A stretch of DNA of 13,131 bases from Oxalobacteraceae bacterium UBA6704. Its GTDB lineage: Bacteria > Pseudomonadota > Gammaproteobacteria > Burkholderiales > Burkholderiaceae_D. Where the stretch lies: positions 1-13,131 of the forward strand of contig DKJA01000183.1 of NCBI GenBank assembly GCA_002454505.1. The letters run 5' to 3'. A model generated the notes under the pieces. That model was not told the DNA's origin. It searched no databases and was given only the letters and a program-made list of their open reading frames with translations. The position numbers were made by a program, and so were the translations under genes. The first letter of the stretch is position 1, and every line of letters begins with the position of its first letter. This document shows, piece by piece, positions 12,608 through 13,131 of the stretch.

Positions 12608-13131
12608 ATGAGCTGGTTGGAAAAACTTCTGCCCCCACGGATCCAGCGTTCGGATGCTGCTGCGCGCAAGACGATGCCCGAGGGGCTGTGGGTCAAGTGC
12701 CCGTCGTGCGAAGCCGTCCTGTACCGTACCGACCTCGAATCGAACCTGCACGTGTGCCCGAAGTGCGACCACCACATGCGGATCCGCGCCCGCGAGCGCC
12801 TCGACGCGCTGCTGGACGCCGGCGGCCGCTATGAAATCGGCCAGGAAGCGCTGCCCGTCGACACGCTGAAGTTCAAGGACAGCAAGAAGTACCCGGACCG
12901 CCTGAAGCAGGCGATGGACGCCACCGGCGAGACCGATGCGATGGTTTGCCTGGGCGGTTCGATCATGAGCCTGCCGGTCGTCGTGGCGTGCTTCGAGTTC
13001 GAATTCATGGGCGGCTCGATGGGTTCCGTCGTCGGCGAGCGGTTTGCCCGCGCCGCGCAGGTGGCGCTGGAGCAGAAGGTGCCGTTCATTTGCATCACCG
13101 CCACGGGCGGCGCGCGCATGCAGGAAGGCCT
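12608..13131 (+). CDS. accD: Acetyl-CoA carboxylase carboxyltransferase subunit beta (3' truncated)
   Basis: AccD pairs with AccA to move carboxyl from biotin carrier protein to acetyl-CoA, giving malonyl-CoA for fatty acid synthesis. Only the first 174 codons are inside the window (the family is usually about 290-300 residues). The start MSWLEKLLPPRIQ is typical. The N-terminal zinc ribbon is complete, with Cys31, Cys34, Cys50 and Cys53 in CPSC and CPKC. The carboxyltransferase fold begins after it, with MGGSMGSVVGERF and ATGGARMQEG near the right edge. It likely has its own promoter and a strong ribosome-binding site. accD after the trp genes, with folC next, is the common order in beta/gammaproteobacteria; folC would be beyond this window. 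Confidence 0.97.
   Translation, partial: MSWLEKLLPPRIQRSDAAARKTMPEGLWVKCPSCEAVLYRTDLESNLHVCPKCDHHMRIRARERLDALLDAGGRYEIGQEALPVDTLKFKDSKKYPDRLKQAMDATGETDAMVCLGGSIMSLPVVVACFEFEFMGGSMGSVVGERFARAAQVALEQKVPFICITATGGARMQEG

Overview
The window is about 67% GC by eye, and its proteins look betaproteobacterial. The gene order fits a Burkholderiales member, most likely Oxalobacteraceae (Massilia/Duganella-like). That placement rests on protein character, the conserved leu-asd-fimV-truA-trp-accD order and the style of the intergenic repeats, not on a database search. Every recognisable gene is on the + strand.

Layout: the 3' end of a chemotaxis kinase gene (cheA, 1-528) closes with a clear intrinsic terminator. 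A 310-base gap follows, holding a large inverted-repeat element and a possible leuC promoter. The leucine block is leuC, a 40-residue entericidin-like lipoprotein gene, leuD and leuB, followed by asd. A second copy of the inverted-repeat element separates asd from fimV, which encodes a 987-residue FimV-type polar/pilus assembly protein with LysM. Then come truA (TTG start, preceded by a perfect TATAAT), trpF, trpB, trpA and the first 174 codons of accD, which runs off the right edge.

Function: LeuC/LeuD and LeuB carry out the isomerase and dehydrogenase steps of leucine synthesis. Asd makes aspartate semialdehyde for lysine, threonine, methionine and cell-wall diaminopimelate. TrpF, TrpB and TrpA carry out the phosphoribosylanthranilate isomerase step and the tryptophan synthase steps. 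AccD is the carboxyltransferase beta subunit of acetyl-CoA carboxylase. TruA modifies tRNA, and FimV organises the cell pole and type IV pilus machinery. This is a conserved housekeeping cluster; I see no transposase, phage gene, CRISPR array, toxin-antitoxin pair or defence system.

The unusual material is between the genes. Three families of structured repeats sit in the gaps: two copies of an about 105-bp element built from GGGGAC-T-GTCCCC units, two copies of a 47-bp nested palindrome centred on GGTGTC-T-GACACC, and a 26-bp direct repeat with a terminator-like hairpin between trpB and trpA. The first two share a 6-T-6 palindromic core, which suggests variants of one kind of REP-like element. 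The trpF-trpB junction could form two mutually exclusive RNA hairpins, one of which would cover the trpB ribosome-binding site. trpF also holds a candidate internal promoter followed by a patch of atypical codon usage. These are sequence-level proposals; none is shown to be functional here.
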